24,501 nucleotides of DNA from NCBI GenBank assembly GCA_045403015.1, contig JAXIPI010000365.1, positions 1-24,501 of the forward strand, given 5' to 3'. Positions 14,648-22,916 of the stretch are shown here, piece after piece. A program made the position numbers and the translations under genes. The notes beneath the pieces were generated by a model. The model saw only the letters and a list, made by a program, of their open reading frames with translations. It had not been told where the DNA came from and did not search any database. The first letter of the stretch is position 1, and every line of letters begins with the position of its first letter. Source of the stretch: Gaiellasilicea sp045403015 (GTDB taxonomy: Bacteria > Actinomycetota > Thermoleophilia > Gaiellales > Gaiellaceae).

Positions 14648-15672
14648 GACGCGACGTCGAAGTGATTCTGGGCTTGTCCGGTGACGACTTCAGGAACGCC
14701 GTTCTCAACAACGCCGGTCCTCTTTCCTACGAGCGCGAGCTCCCCGAGGAGGCCCGGAACCGGATTGCGGAGGAGGTGCGGGGCGCATGGCCGGCAACCG
14801 GCGTGCGGGCGAACGTCGAGCGGGACGAGAACGAGATTCGCTTCGGCAATGCCGAGGCGCACGCCTGGCTGACGCTCGCGCCGGCGCTGGACATCGCTCC
14901 CTCCACCGAGCAGTGGGCTGACCTCGCGACCTCCGGAGCGATCCTTACTGACACCTCGAGTTGGCTGGAGCGGCACTACAGCGAGGACGCCGCGCTGCTT
15001 GCCGCACGCTCGTGCGAGTCGAGCAGCGTTCGGCCTTGGGCGCAACTCGTCGGCGCTATTCCCGACGACGTTCGCGTGCCTGACGAGGTCGTCGAGACGC
15101 TGCTTGCGCACGTGAGCGAGTTGACGCCGAAGGAGGCCGAGTTCGAACTCTGGACACTCGGCAATCGGTTCGTCCGAGAGGGTCGGCTCGACGCACTGCA
15201 GGCGCTCTCCGAAAGAGGCAGCCGGTTCGACGACGGCCTGCGGCAGTGGCGCGCCCGCCTCGGCGAGCAAGAGGCAGCGCGACTCCTGATCGACGAGCTG
15301 ATCGCGAATCTCCGCGAGGGGAAGCGATTCGATCGTGACGATGCCGAGTGGCTCGACGGTGTGCACGATGAAGGGCTGCTTGCATCGCTTTTCGCTGCGC
15401 TTGCGCTTGCCATCCGGCTCGAGGATGATTCGCCGTTCGGCGTCTCCGGTGCGATCGGACGAGCGATCTACCGCATCGGCGGCGACGATGCCGTTCGGAC
15501 GTACGACGGGCTGATCGCGAGCTCGGACGACTCCCGCTTCAAGTTTCTGCGCCTGCAGCGCGACGAGATCGTCCAGGCGGAGCTCCGGCGGGCCGGCCAG
15601 GCGGCCGCGGTCGAGGTGGGCGCCCAGCTTGGACTCGCGCGGCTCGACCCGGATGATGATGCGATCAACTAG
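14644..15672 (+). CDS. Unrecognised partner protein of the SIR2-STAND gene
   Basis: 342-aa soluble, acidic, mostly helical protein. Its ATG (14644) overlaps the TGA of the SIR2-STAND gene in ATGA, so the two are translated together and a stable stoichiometry is expected. No catalytic motif, signal peptide or membrane helix is seen. The C-terminal two thirds consist of repeated helix pairs (VVETLLAHVSELTPKEAEF, then LDALQALSERG, LLIDELIANLREG, GLLASLFAALALAIRLED), similar in feel to the helical repeats that end the SIR2-STAND protein. A reading as a separate sensor or regulatory subunit is inference. SIR2-STAND genes are more often described as single-gene systems, which makes the coupled partner notable. 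Confidence 0.7.
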   Translation: MRRDVEVILGLSGDDFRNAVLNNAGPLSYERELPEEARNRIAEEVRGAWPATGVRANVERDENEIRFGNAEAHAWLTLAPALDIAPSTEQWADLATSGAILTDTSSWLERHYSEDAALLAARSCESSSVRPWAQLVGAIPDDVRVPDEVVETLLAHVSELTPKEAEFELWTLGNRFVREGRLDALQALSERGSRFDDGLRQWRARLGEQEAARLLIDELIANLREGKRFDRDDAEWLDGVHDEGLLASLFAALALAIRLEDDSPFGVSGAIGRAIYRIGGDDAVRTYDGLIASSDDSRFKFLRLQRDEIVQAELRRAGQAAAVEVGAQLGLARLDPDDDAIN

Positions 15673-15696
15673 CGTCACCAGATCGCGGCAGCTGAC

Positions 15697-15725
15697 GTGC
15701 GGCCCCAGTGACCCGTCGGCCGCAC
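15697..15725 (+). terminator. Perfect 8-bp stem-loop between the defence pair and the next gene
   Basis: GTGCGGCC (15697-15704) and GGCCGCAC (15718-15725) form a perfect G+C-rich stem with a 13-nt loop. No T-run follows. It could attenuate read-through or be a protein-binding palindrome. It ends 22 bp before the TTG start of the next gene. Confidence 0.35.
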
Positions 15726-15747
15726 TTCGGATTGCCTGACGTTTGCC

Positions 15748-16533
15748 TTGGCGCCAGGCAAGCTCAACGCGCTAGTTCGGGCAAGCGACGCCCTCGACTC
15801 GGGTGTCGCCGTAGTCCTTGAGACACTCGACTCTACCGCTGACCGCGGATACGAGGCGGAGCTCGAGGCGAGGCTTGCCATCCTCCTGATCGTGCGTCAC
15901 GTCGAAGGGGTTGCGCTCCTTGCACGTGACGGGGCGCCGATGTTCCCTGCCGCAATGACGCTGGCGCGCTCTGCCTACGAGGGGGCGCTTAGGACGTTGT
16001 GGCTCCTCGACCCAGATGAGCCGTTCGAGCGTGAGCGGCGCTGGTTGACCCACCTCCGCGACACCGAGCGCTTCTACACGGCTTCCGCCGATGCCTATTT
16101 GCTTGCAGGGGAGACCGAGGGCGCTCGGCGCGCCGCCGACGTGGCGGAGGCTCACCGACAGTTTCGGCTCGGCGTCGAAGCGAAGCTGCCTGCGCACGTC
16201 GAGGCGCCGGCGAGAAGGCTTCCGACTCTGAGAGACATGGCCGCGGAACTAGGGCGCGAGGAGCGCTACTTCGTCTACCGGATCGCGTCGCAACATGCGC
16301 ACGCGACGCACGTGGGGACCGGCCTCTATCGGAGGAACTTGGGTGTCGCGGTAGAGCTCGGCGACTTCGCCCACCCAGGCATATGGCGGACACCGCTTCA
16401 GCTGACTTGGTTCGCGCTCGAGGCGCCGGTCGCACGTCTCGTCGAGTGCGTTGGTGGTAATGCAGTCGCGTTCCGCGAGGCGCTTCCAGTTGGAGGGGTC
16501 GCTGAAGCGATCGCATCCTTGCCAGAGGAGTGA
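15748..16533 (+). CDS. Hypothetical protein, DUF5677-like pattern
   Basis: 261-aa soluble helical protein started by TTG at 15748; an in-frame TGA lies just upstream and no ATG or GTG is nearby. Landmarks are LARSAYEGALRTLWLLDPDE near residues 72-91, followed by charged helices, and YFVYRIASQHAHATHVG with a His cluster in the C-terminal half. The R-x-x-Y-E-x-x-x-x-x-x-W pattern with a later S-x-x-x-H element recalls DUF5677-type proteins, several of which occur in defence neighbourhoods. The match was judged by eye. It lies between the SIR2-STAND pair and the restriction system, 75 bp after the former, and could belong to either or to neither. Confidence 0.6.
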   Translation: MAPGKLNALVRASDALDSGVAVVLETLDSTADRGYEAELEARLAILLIVRHVEGVALLARDGAPMFPAAMTLARSAYEGALRTLWLLDPDEPFERERRWLTHLRDTERFYTASADAYLLAGETEGARRAADVAEAHRQFRLGVEAKLPAHVEAPARRLPTLRDMAAELGREERYFVYRIASQHAHATHVGTGLYRRNLGVAVELGDFAHPGIWRTPLQLTWFALEAPVARLVECVGGNAVAFREALPVGGVAEAIASLPEE

Positions 16534-16744
16534 TGGGGGCCGGGGCGGCGCCGGTTACTAGGCGTCCCCTTACGAGTGCGGTTCCTGAGCCGTCCGCTTG
16601 CCGACCCGGGCGAGTTTGCGGCGCGCACGCGCGCACGTTCGCACTCTCGCACCTCGTCTCCGAGGCGCAGACCGGCGAGCCTGCGCTTGACGGTGACGAG
16701 CTAAGGGGCCGCCTCCGCGAGCGGAAGGGCATTATGCAACCCAG
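16534..16744. other. 211-bp gap before the restriction gene
   Basis: No supported gene. The open frame here (82 aa from 16530) is Arg/Ala/Ser-rich, overlaps the restriction gene start and has no protein character. The gap presumably contains the promoter of the res-mod operon. GGAAGGG at 16723-16729 is rather far (about 15 bp) from the TTG start to act as its ribosome site. Confidence 0.3.
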
Positions 16745-19714
16745 TTGCCTGACGTCGTTATCGAGAATCCGATCCTGAATGCGCCGTTCCGTGAACCGGC
16801 GCGGCACTGGGCGTTTGGCGACACGGGCATTACGAACGAGATCGTCGAGGGTCGTCGGGTGAGTTCGTACTTCATGCCGATCCCCGCGTCGAAGGTGCGT
16901 GGGAGGCAGCTCGAACTGGAGACGCAGTGGACGCGCGATCGGATCGAGGAGAACCGGCTCATTAACCAAATCCGTGAGCGTGTCGGTACCTGGCGCTCCC
17001 TGCACTACCCCGGTGTGACACCGACGACGAGGCGGCAACTCGAGTACTGGACTGACGCGATTCGTGAGCGCCCTCTCTTTTTCTGTCAGATCGAGGCGCT
17101 GGAAACGGCGATCTATCTGACGGAGTGCGCGGCGAGGCAGGGTGATGTGTGGATCGGGAACGAACTGCGCAAACTCGCCGAGGATCAGAACCCAGGTCTG
17201 TACCGGATGGCGTTCAAGATGGCGACCGGGAGCGGGAAGACTGTCGTCATGGCGATGCTGATCGCCTGGCAGACGCTGAACAAGCAGGCGAACCCGCAGG
17301 ACGCCCGTTTCACGGACGCGTTCCTCGTGGTCACGCCTGGGATTACGATCCGTGACCGGTTGCGCGTGCTGCTGCCCGAGGACAATGACAACTACTACCG
17401 CGCCCGCGACATCGCCACGCCGGCGGACATCGAGCGGCTGCGGCAGGCGCGGATTGTGATCACGAACTTCCACGCGTTCCAGCTGCGCGAGGCCCAGGTC
17501 GCCTCGAAGACGACGAAGGAGCTACTGACACGGGGCGGAGCGAGCCCGTTCGTCGAGACCCCCGATCAGATGGTGCGCCGCGTGTGTCGCGGACTCGGCA
17601 CGAAGAGGCAGGTCGTCGTGCTCAACGACGAGGCACACCATTGCTACACGCACCGTGTCGGCGGCGGGGAGCCGGATGAGGCACTAAAGGGCGACGAGCG
17701 CAAGGAGGCCGAACAGCGCGACCGCGAGGCGCGGGTGTGGGCCACTGGATTGCAGGCCGTGGCACGGAAGATCGGAGTCAAGGTCGTGTACGACCTGTCG
17801 GCGACGCCGTTCTTTCTCCGCGGCTCCGGCTGGCCTGAGGGGACGTTGTTTAGCTGGGTGGTGAGCGACTTCTCGTTGATCGACGCAATCGAGTCCGGGA
17901 TCGTGAAGATCCCGCGCGTGCCTGTCGCCGACGACGTGGTGGACAAGGCGGGGCCGACGTTCCGCAACCTCTGGCCGAAGATCCGGGCTGACTTGCCGAA
18001 GAAGAGCGCGAAAGACGTGGCGCGCTCGGGACCGCCGCGCCTCCCGGCCGAGTTGCAGGCTGCGCTGCAGGCGCTGTATGGCAATTACGAGAAGTCCTAC
18101 ACGGCGTGGGAGCAGGGCGAGCAGGCGGAGCCGCGAGGAACGACCCCTCCGGTATTCATCGTCGTCTGCAACAACACGAGCGTCTCGAAGCTCGTCTACG
18201 ACCACCTCGCAGGCTGGGAGAAGCAGCTCGACGACGGGAGCCGCATCGTTGTCCCGGGTGAGCTGCCGCTGCTCTCGAACGAGGAGGGCGGTGGTTTTCG
18301 CCAGCGCCCGCGCACGATCCTGATCGACTCGCAGCAGCTCGAGTCGGGCGAGGCTATGAGTCCGGCGTTCAAGGCGATCGCCGCTGCCGAGATCGACGAG
18401 TTCAAGCGCGAGTACCGCCAGCGGTATCCCGGCCGGGACGCCGATGCGCTCACCGACGAGGACATCCTGCGCGAGGTGATGAACACCGTCGGCAAGCGGG
18501 GCAAGCTCGGCGAGCAGGTGCGCTGCGTCGTCTCGGTCTCGATGCTGACCGAGGGCTGGGATGCGAACACGGTGACCCACATCCTCGGTGTGCGTGCGTT
18601 CGGGACGCAGCTCCTCTGCGAGCAGGTCGTCGGGCGCGGCCTCCGCCGCACCAGCTATGTGCCGAACGACGACGGGCTGCTGGAGCCGGAGTACGCCGAG
18701 GTCTACGGCGTCCCGTTCAGCTTCATCCCGACCTCCGGCTCGGCGACAACCCCCCGGCCGCTGCCGGTGATGACCCGTGTACGGGCGTTGCCGGAGCGTG
18801 CCGCGTGCGAGATTCGCTTCCCCCACATCGTGGGCTACCGCTACGAGCTGGAGGGCGACCGGATCGGCTGGAGCTTCGGCGAAGAGCACACGCTGGTGCT
18901 CTCGACACAGGATGTACCGACAGAGACCGAGGTGGCCGGGATCATCGGCGAACATGAGGTGCACGGGCTGGATGGCTTGAAGGCGCGTCGTGAGCAGGAG
19001 GTTGCCTTTGCCCTCGCCCGCGAGCTCGGCGCTCGCTACTTCCCCGACCGGCCCTGGCTTTTCCCGCAGCTCGTTGACGCGACGCGCGACTGGATGCGGA
19101 CATCCCTCGTTCTTCACGATCGCGTATTCCCGCAACTCCTCCTTCTCCACGAGAAGGCGAGCGGTGCTGTCGAGCGCATCGCCCGCGGGATCCTCTCGGC
19201 GGAGCGCGGCGCGCCGAGGCTGATCGCGATCCCAGATCGCGCCGACCCGGAGGGCTCGACCGCAGCGGTCGACTTCGACACCTCCAAGCCGGTCATGGTC
19301 ACGTCGGCTGAGAAGTGCCAGGTGGAGTACGTGCCGGCCGACTCGAATTGGGAGCACGTGCTCGCCAGCCGCCTCGAGGGCATGTCTGAGGTGCACGCCT
19401 ACGTGAAGAACCAGGGACTTGGCTTCACGATCCGGTACACATTCGACACAGAGTCGCGTGCATATGTCCCCGACTTCGTCGTCAGAGTTGAAGACGGCCA
19501 CGGTGAGGACCTGCTCAACCTCATCATCGAGGTGACTGGGCAGGCCCGTCCCGACAAGGTCGAGCGGGTTGCGACCGCGCGCGAGCAGTGGGTGCCTGGC
19601 GTGAACGCGCTCGGCCGATACGGCCGCTGGGACTTCATCGAAATCACCGACCCCTGGAATGCCGAGACCGCGATCCGCACTCACCTCGCCTCCCGCCTGG
19701 AGCTCGCGGCATGA
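16745..19714 (+). CDS. Restriction endonuclease with DEAD/DEAH helicase, BPTD_3080/type III Res-like
   Basis: 989-aa DNA-cutting subunit of a two-gene restriction system. The TTG start gives LPDVVIENPILNAPFREP, the expected family N-terminus (Met when initiated), and the frame closes at a TGA about 50 bp upstream. Superfamily 2 motifs: Walker A ATGSGKT (160-166), DEAH (295-298), SATP (352-355), and motif V/VI in MLTEGWDANTVTH to QVVGRGLRR. The C-terminal nuclease domain has PDF (Asp910) and IIEVTGQ (Glu929), a PD-(D/E)xK-like core where the usual Lys is Thr931, which I recall as typical of this family. The stop overlaps the methyltransferase start in ATGA, the usual coupling of such pairs. 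Length is close to the family norm and no damage is seen. Confidence 0.9.
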   Translation: MPDVVIENPILNAPFREPARHWAFGDTGITNEIVEGRRVSSYFMPIPASKVRGRQLELETQWTRDRIEENRLINQIRERVGTWRSLHYPGVTPTTRRQLEYWTDAIRERPLFFCQIEALETAIYLTECAARQGDVWIGNELRKLAEDQNPGLYRMAFKMATGSGKTVVMAMLIAWQTLNKQANPQDARFTDAFLVVTPGITIRDRLRVLLPEDNDNYYRARDIATPADIERLRQARIVITNFHAFQLREAQVASKTTKELLTRGGASPFVETPDQMVRRVCRGLGTKRQVVVLNDEAHHCYTHRVGGGEPDEALKGDERKEAEQRDREARVWATGLQAVARKIGVKVVYDLSATPFFLRGSGWPEGTLFSWVVSDFSLIDAIESGIVKIPRVPVADDVVDKAGPTFRNLWPKIRADLPKKSAKDVARSGPPRLPAELQAALQALYGNYEKSYTAWEQGEQAEPRGTTPPVFIVVCNNTSVSKLVYDHLAGWEKQLDDGSRIVVPGELPLLSNEEGGGFRQRPRTILIDSQQLESGEAMSPAFKAIAAAEIDEFKREYRQRYPGRDADALTDEDILREVMNTVGKRGKLGEQVRCVVSVSMLTEGWDANTVTHILGVRAFGTQLLCEQVVGRGLRRTSYVPNDDGLLEPEYAEVYGVPFSFIPTSGSATTPRPLPVMTRVRALPERAACEIRFPHIVGYRYELEGDRIGWSFGEEHTLVLSTQDVPTETEVAGIIGEHEVHGLDGLKARREQEVAFALARELGARYFPDRPWLFPQLVDATRDWMRTSLVLHDRVFPQLLLLHEKASGAVERIARGILSAERGAPRLIAIPDRADPEGSTAAVDFDTSKPVMVTSAEKCQVEYVPADSNWEHVLASRLEGMSEVHAYVKNQGLGFTIRYTFDTESRAYVPDFVVRVEDGHGEDLLNLIIEVTGQARPDKVERVATAREQWVPGVNALGRYGRWDFIEITDPWNAETAIRTHLASRLELAA

Positions 19715-22322
19715 GCCCGCGCAGGCGCACTACCAAGGCCGGGCCAACCCCCGTCGAGGCGCTGCGGCACACGGATCGCCGCGCAAACATCCCCACGAAC
19801 GAGTTGCGCGGGATGCTCGCCGACGACGAGCGCTCGCCGAAGGCAATGCTTTACCCGCGTGATCCCAGCCTCGACCCGCAGCTCGTCTGGAGGGGAAAGG
19901 ACGAACAGGACTCCGCCGACCTCGAGGTGCCGGTCGTCCCCGTCTACATCCAGGAGAAGATCCAACCGCGGGTGATCATCGAGAACTTGCGCCGCACAGC
20001 CGCCGCGGGAGAGGCTGAGCCGGAGCTGACGCTCTTCGACGACTTCAACGGCATCGCCTTCGAAGAGCTCGTCGACTTCTACCAGCACGAGCAGAACTGG
20101 GCCAACCGCCTCATCCTCGGCGACTCGCTACTTGTGATGACGAGCCTCGCCGAGAAGGAAGCGCTCAGGGGCAAGGTGCAGACGATTTACCTCGACCCGC
20201 CGTACGGGGTCAAGTTCGGGTCCAACTGGCAGGTCTCAACGCGGAAGCGTGACGTCAAGGACGGCAAGCTCCAAGACGCGACGCGGCAGCCCGAGCAGAT
20301 CCGTGCTTTCCGCGACACCTGGGAGCTCGGCGTCCATTCGTACCTTGCATACCTGCGCGACCGGATCGCCGTCGCCCGCGAGCTGCTCAACGACACCGGC
20401 TCGATCTTCGTCCAGATCGGGGACGAGAACGTTCACCTTGTGCGCGCGCTTCTCGACGAAGTATTCGGCAGCGAGAACTTCGTCGCAGAGATCGCGTTCA
20501 AGAAGACTTCTGGCGCCGGGAGTCCGTCGGGTGGCACGCAGACGCTTGCACACGTCCACGACTACATCCTCTGGTACGCGAGGTCGCGCGAGACGATCAA
20601 GTACAGGACGCTGTACCGGCGGCGGCAAATCGGCGGGGACGGCGGCGAGCAGTACACATGGATCGAAACCACGGACGGCAACCGCCGCAAAGCGGTTCGA
20701 AGCGAACTCGCAAGCCCGGACAGTGGGCACCGGTTCCTGCGGCCTGCACCGTTGACGTCACAGACGGTCCGCGAAGCCCAGACGACAGTCTTCCCAGTCG
20801 AGGTTGGTGGAGTGACGTATCTCCCCGGTGTGGGCGGGTGGAAGACCAACGAGGCGGGTATGGAGCGCCTCAAGGTTGCCGATCGGCTGATGGGACTCGG
20901 CAAGACACTTTGTTACGTCCGCTACTTCGACGACTTCCCTGCCTTCCCGTTCAACAGCATCTGGGAAGACACGGTGATTTCCGGTTTTGGAGAGTCACGG
21001 GTCTACGTCGTGCAGACGAACCTGAAGGTTGTCGAACGCTGTCTTCTCATGACGTCGGACCCGGGTGACCTCGTCCTCGACCCGACCTGCGGTAGCGGTA
21101 CGACGGCTGTTGCGGCGGAGAAGTGGGGGCGCCGCTGGATCACGACTGACACATCGCGCGTTGCGCTCGCGCTCGCACGGACACGGCTGATGGCCTACCG
21201 GTATCCGTGGTTCGAGCTCCAGGACGAGTCCGACGTGAAGCACGGGTTCGTCTGCCGGACGGTGCCGCACGTGACCCTGAAATCGATCGCGCGGAACCCG
21301 GACATCCGCGAGGGGATGAGCCGCGAGGAGATCGAGCCGGCGATCGCCCGGCAGGCAGAGCAGGAGACGCTCTACGACCAGCCGGATGAGGACCGCAAGA
21401 AGATACGCGTCACAGGCCCGTTCACAGTGGAGAGTCTCTCGCCGCATCGCACCCTCGAGCCGGCTGACACCACCGAGGAGGTCGCCGAGTCAGGGGTCGA
21501 GTTCGTGCCCACCATCCTTGACAACCTACGCAAGGCCGGCGTACAGAACACGGTCAAGCAGGAGCACCTCAACTTCGATTGGCTCGATCCGCATGCGGGC
21601 ACGTGGGTACACGCCCGGGGTGCGTTCACCGATGCGGAGAACACCGAGCGCACCGTCGCGGTGAGTGTAGGCCCCGAGTATGGGACCGTGGATGCCGATC
21701 AACTGCGCGAGGCGGCGAAGGAAGCGAGCAAGGGACCGGGCGCCGACCTGCTGCTCATGTGCGCATTCGCGTTCGACGCAACCGCGGGCGAGACGGCGAA
21801 GGAGTTCCAGCCGGCCGAGGGCTCAGCCTGGGCGGTGGCCCCGGAGGAGCGCAAGCTCGGCAAGCTGCGGGTGCTGCTGGTGCGCATGAACCCCGACCTC
21901 GCGATGGGCGCAGAGCTGCTGAAGAAGACGGGCGCTGGGAACCTGTTCATGGTCTTCGGTGAGCCGGATGTCGAGATCCGCCGCGTGGCTGACGGGCTCG
22001 TCCGGGTGGAGATCCGCGGGGTGGACGTCTACGACCCCACAACGGGCCAGGTGCGCTCGAGCTCGACCGACGACATCGCTGCTGGTTCATCGACACGAAC
22101 TACAACGGCGAGAGCTTCTTCGTCCGCCACGCGTATTTCACCGGCGCCGACGAGCCGTACGAGAAGCTGAAGCGAGCGCTTCGCGCCGAGATCGACGAGG
22201 GGACGTGGTCAACGCTGTACAGCACGGTCAGTCGCCCGTTCGCGCCGCCGGAGCACGGCAAGATCGCCGTCAAGGTCATCAACCACTACGGGGATGAAGT
22301 ACTGAAGGTGTTCGAGGTGTAA
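19711..22322 (+). CDS. DNA adenine N6-methyltransferase (type III Mod-like), frameshifted near the 3' end
   Basis: Protective methyltransferase of the restriction pair. The ATG at 19711 overlaps the res stop. The beta-class order is clear: motif IV DPPY (162-165), target-recognition region (about 230-440), then motif I DPTCGSGTT (457-465), followed by a C-terminal domain for complex formation. The reading frame is intact to residue 791 (GCT at 22081). It then turns to Ser/Thr/Arg-rich nonsense and stops at 22170. In the next frame WFIDTNYNGESFFVRHAYF and the expected ending DEVLKVFEV continue to a TAA at 22322. One missing T, giving TGG after 22083, restores about 870 aa. The motifs needed for methylation lie upstream, but loss of the tail could weaken binding to the restriction subunit. 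It may be a sequencing error. Confidence 0.88.
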
Positions 22323-22352
22323 CGCGCCATCTCCGGGCTGAACTGGAAGCCT

Positions 22353-22365
22353 GATGCTAAGCATC
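22353..22365. repeat. Short palindrome downstream of the methyltransferase gene
   Basis: GATGCT-A-AGCATC is a perfect 6-bp inverted repeat, 30 bp after the restored mod stop. It could be a weak hairpin (GATGC-TAA-GCATC), but it has no T-run, so a terminator role is uncertain. Confidence 0.25.
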
Positions 22366-22457
22366 GGAGAGTCGCCCAAGGACGCCACGGCGCTCGATGC
22401 TGGAAGGTGTTGATTAAGTCGCTGTCTTACGTTGTCAACTGAGCTGGGAGTTGTGGA

Positions 22458-22736
22458 GTGGCACAGTCCGGACACGTCAATCGTTTCGTAGATTATCTGA
22501 ATACGCTCCGAACGCAGACAGAGGCCGGCAATGCCTTCTGTGTTCACGAAGCCCGCGGACAGTCCACGAGCTTGGCTCAGTTCGGACTTTCCCCGTCCGC
22601 TACCTACACTCGAACCAAGCTTGAGTCGATCGTGCCGCGCGACGTGGTGCTCTGGTATCGCGTGGGCAAGCGCTACCTCAGCGGCCCGAGGTGCACGATG
22701 GTCGGTCCCACAATTCGCCTGACCGGTGGGTGGTAG
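22458..22736 (+). CDS. Small hypothetical protein
   Basis: 92-aa ORF from GTG with GGGAG seven bases upstream. It begins MAQSGHVNRFVDYLNTLRTQ and ends WYRVGKRYLSGPRCTMVG and then TIRLTGGW. It is not recognised. Composition is less GC-biased than the cargo genes, and other frames look worse. There is no signal peptide or membrane helix. It lies in the stretch where the window changes character, so it could be a fragment of a longer gene. Low confidence that it is expressed. Confidence 0.35.
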   Translation: MAQSGHVNRFVDYLNTLRTQTEAGNAFCVHEARGQSTSLAQFGLSPSATYTRTKLESIVPRDVVLWYRVGKRYLSGPRCTMVGPTIRLTGGW

Positions 22737-22916
22737 CTACGGGCGACGTGAGTTTTCATCCTTTTTCAGTCGCGCCTTCGGACAACTCACCGGACGACGT
22801 TGTAAGTTGCAGCATGCGCGTCGCGGCGCGTTCGACGGCAACGCCGCTGCCGGAATGAGCCCGCCGGACACGCGCTGACGCTATAACGTCTGCAGCCATT
22901 TTCAAGGACGGCCAAC

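Larger units (their letters stand above)
8817..22322. mobile_element. Integrated genomic island with defence cargo (right end not identified)
   Basis: The left boundary is a tRNA-Arg(TCT) 3' fragment with a tyrosine integrase gene ending 11 bp inside it, followed by an excisionase-like gene. The cargo includes a membrane protein, a SIR2-STAND protein and partner, and a restriction-modification pair. If the fragment is the displaced host 3' end, the intact tRNA-Arg(TCT) should lie at the right boundary, on the minus strand. It is not in this window, so the element is longer than shown or its right part has been lost. The right coordinate given is only the end of the last clear cargo gene. Confidence 0.65.

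Noticed and set aside
14257..15678. Minus-strand open frame of 473 codons opposite the SIR2-STAND partner
   Set aside because: It is the shadow of two coupled plus-strand genes; no motif or plausible start context, and it crosses both.
16530..16778. 82-codon plus-strand frame between the orphan gene and the restriction gene
   Set aside because: Composition is not protein-like, and it overlaps the well-defined restriction gene N-terminus in another frame.
15989..17473. Minus-strand open frame of 494 codons
   Set aside because: It spans the end of one plus-strand gene, an intergenic gap and the start of the restriction gene, with low-complexity Arg-rich translation.
17684..19684. Long minus-strand open frame (666 codons) opposite the restriction gene
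   Set aside because: It is antisense to a gene with complete helicase and nuclease motifs; its translation is Arg/Leu/Asp/Val-rich without domain features, as expected of GC-rich shadow frames.
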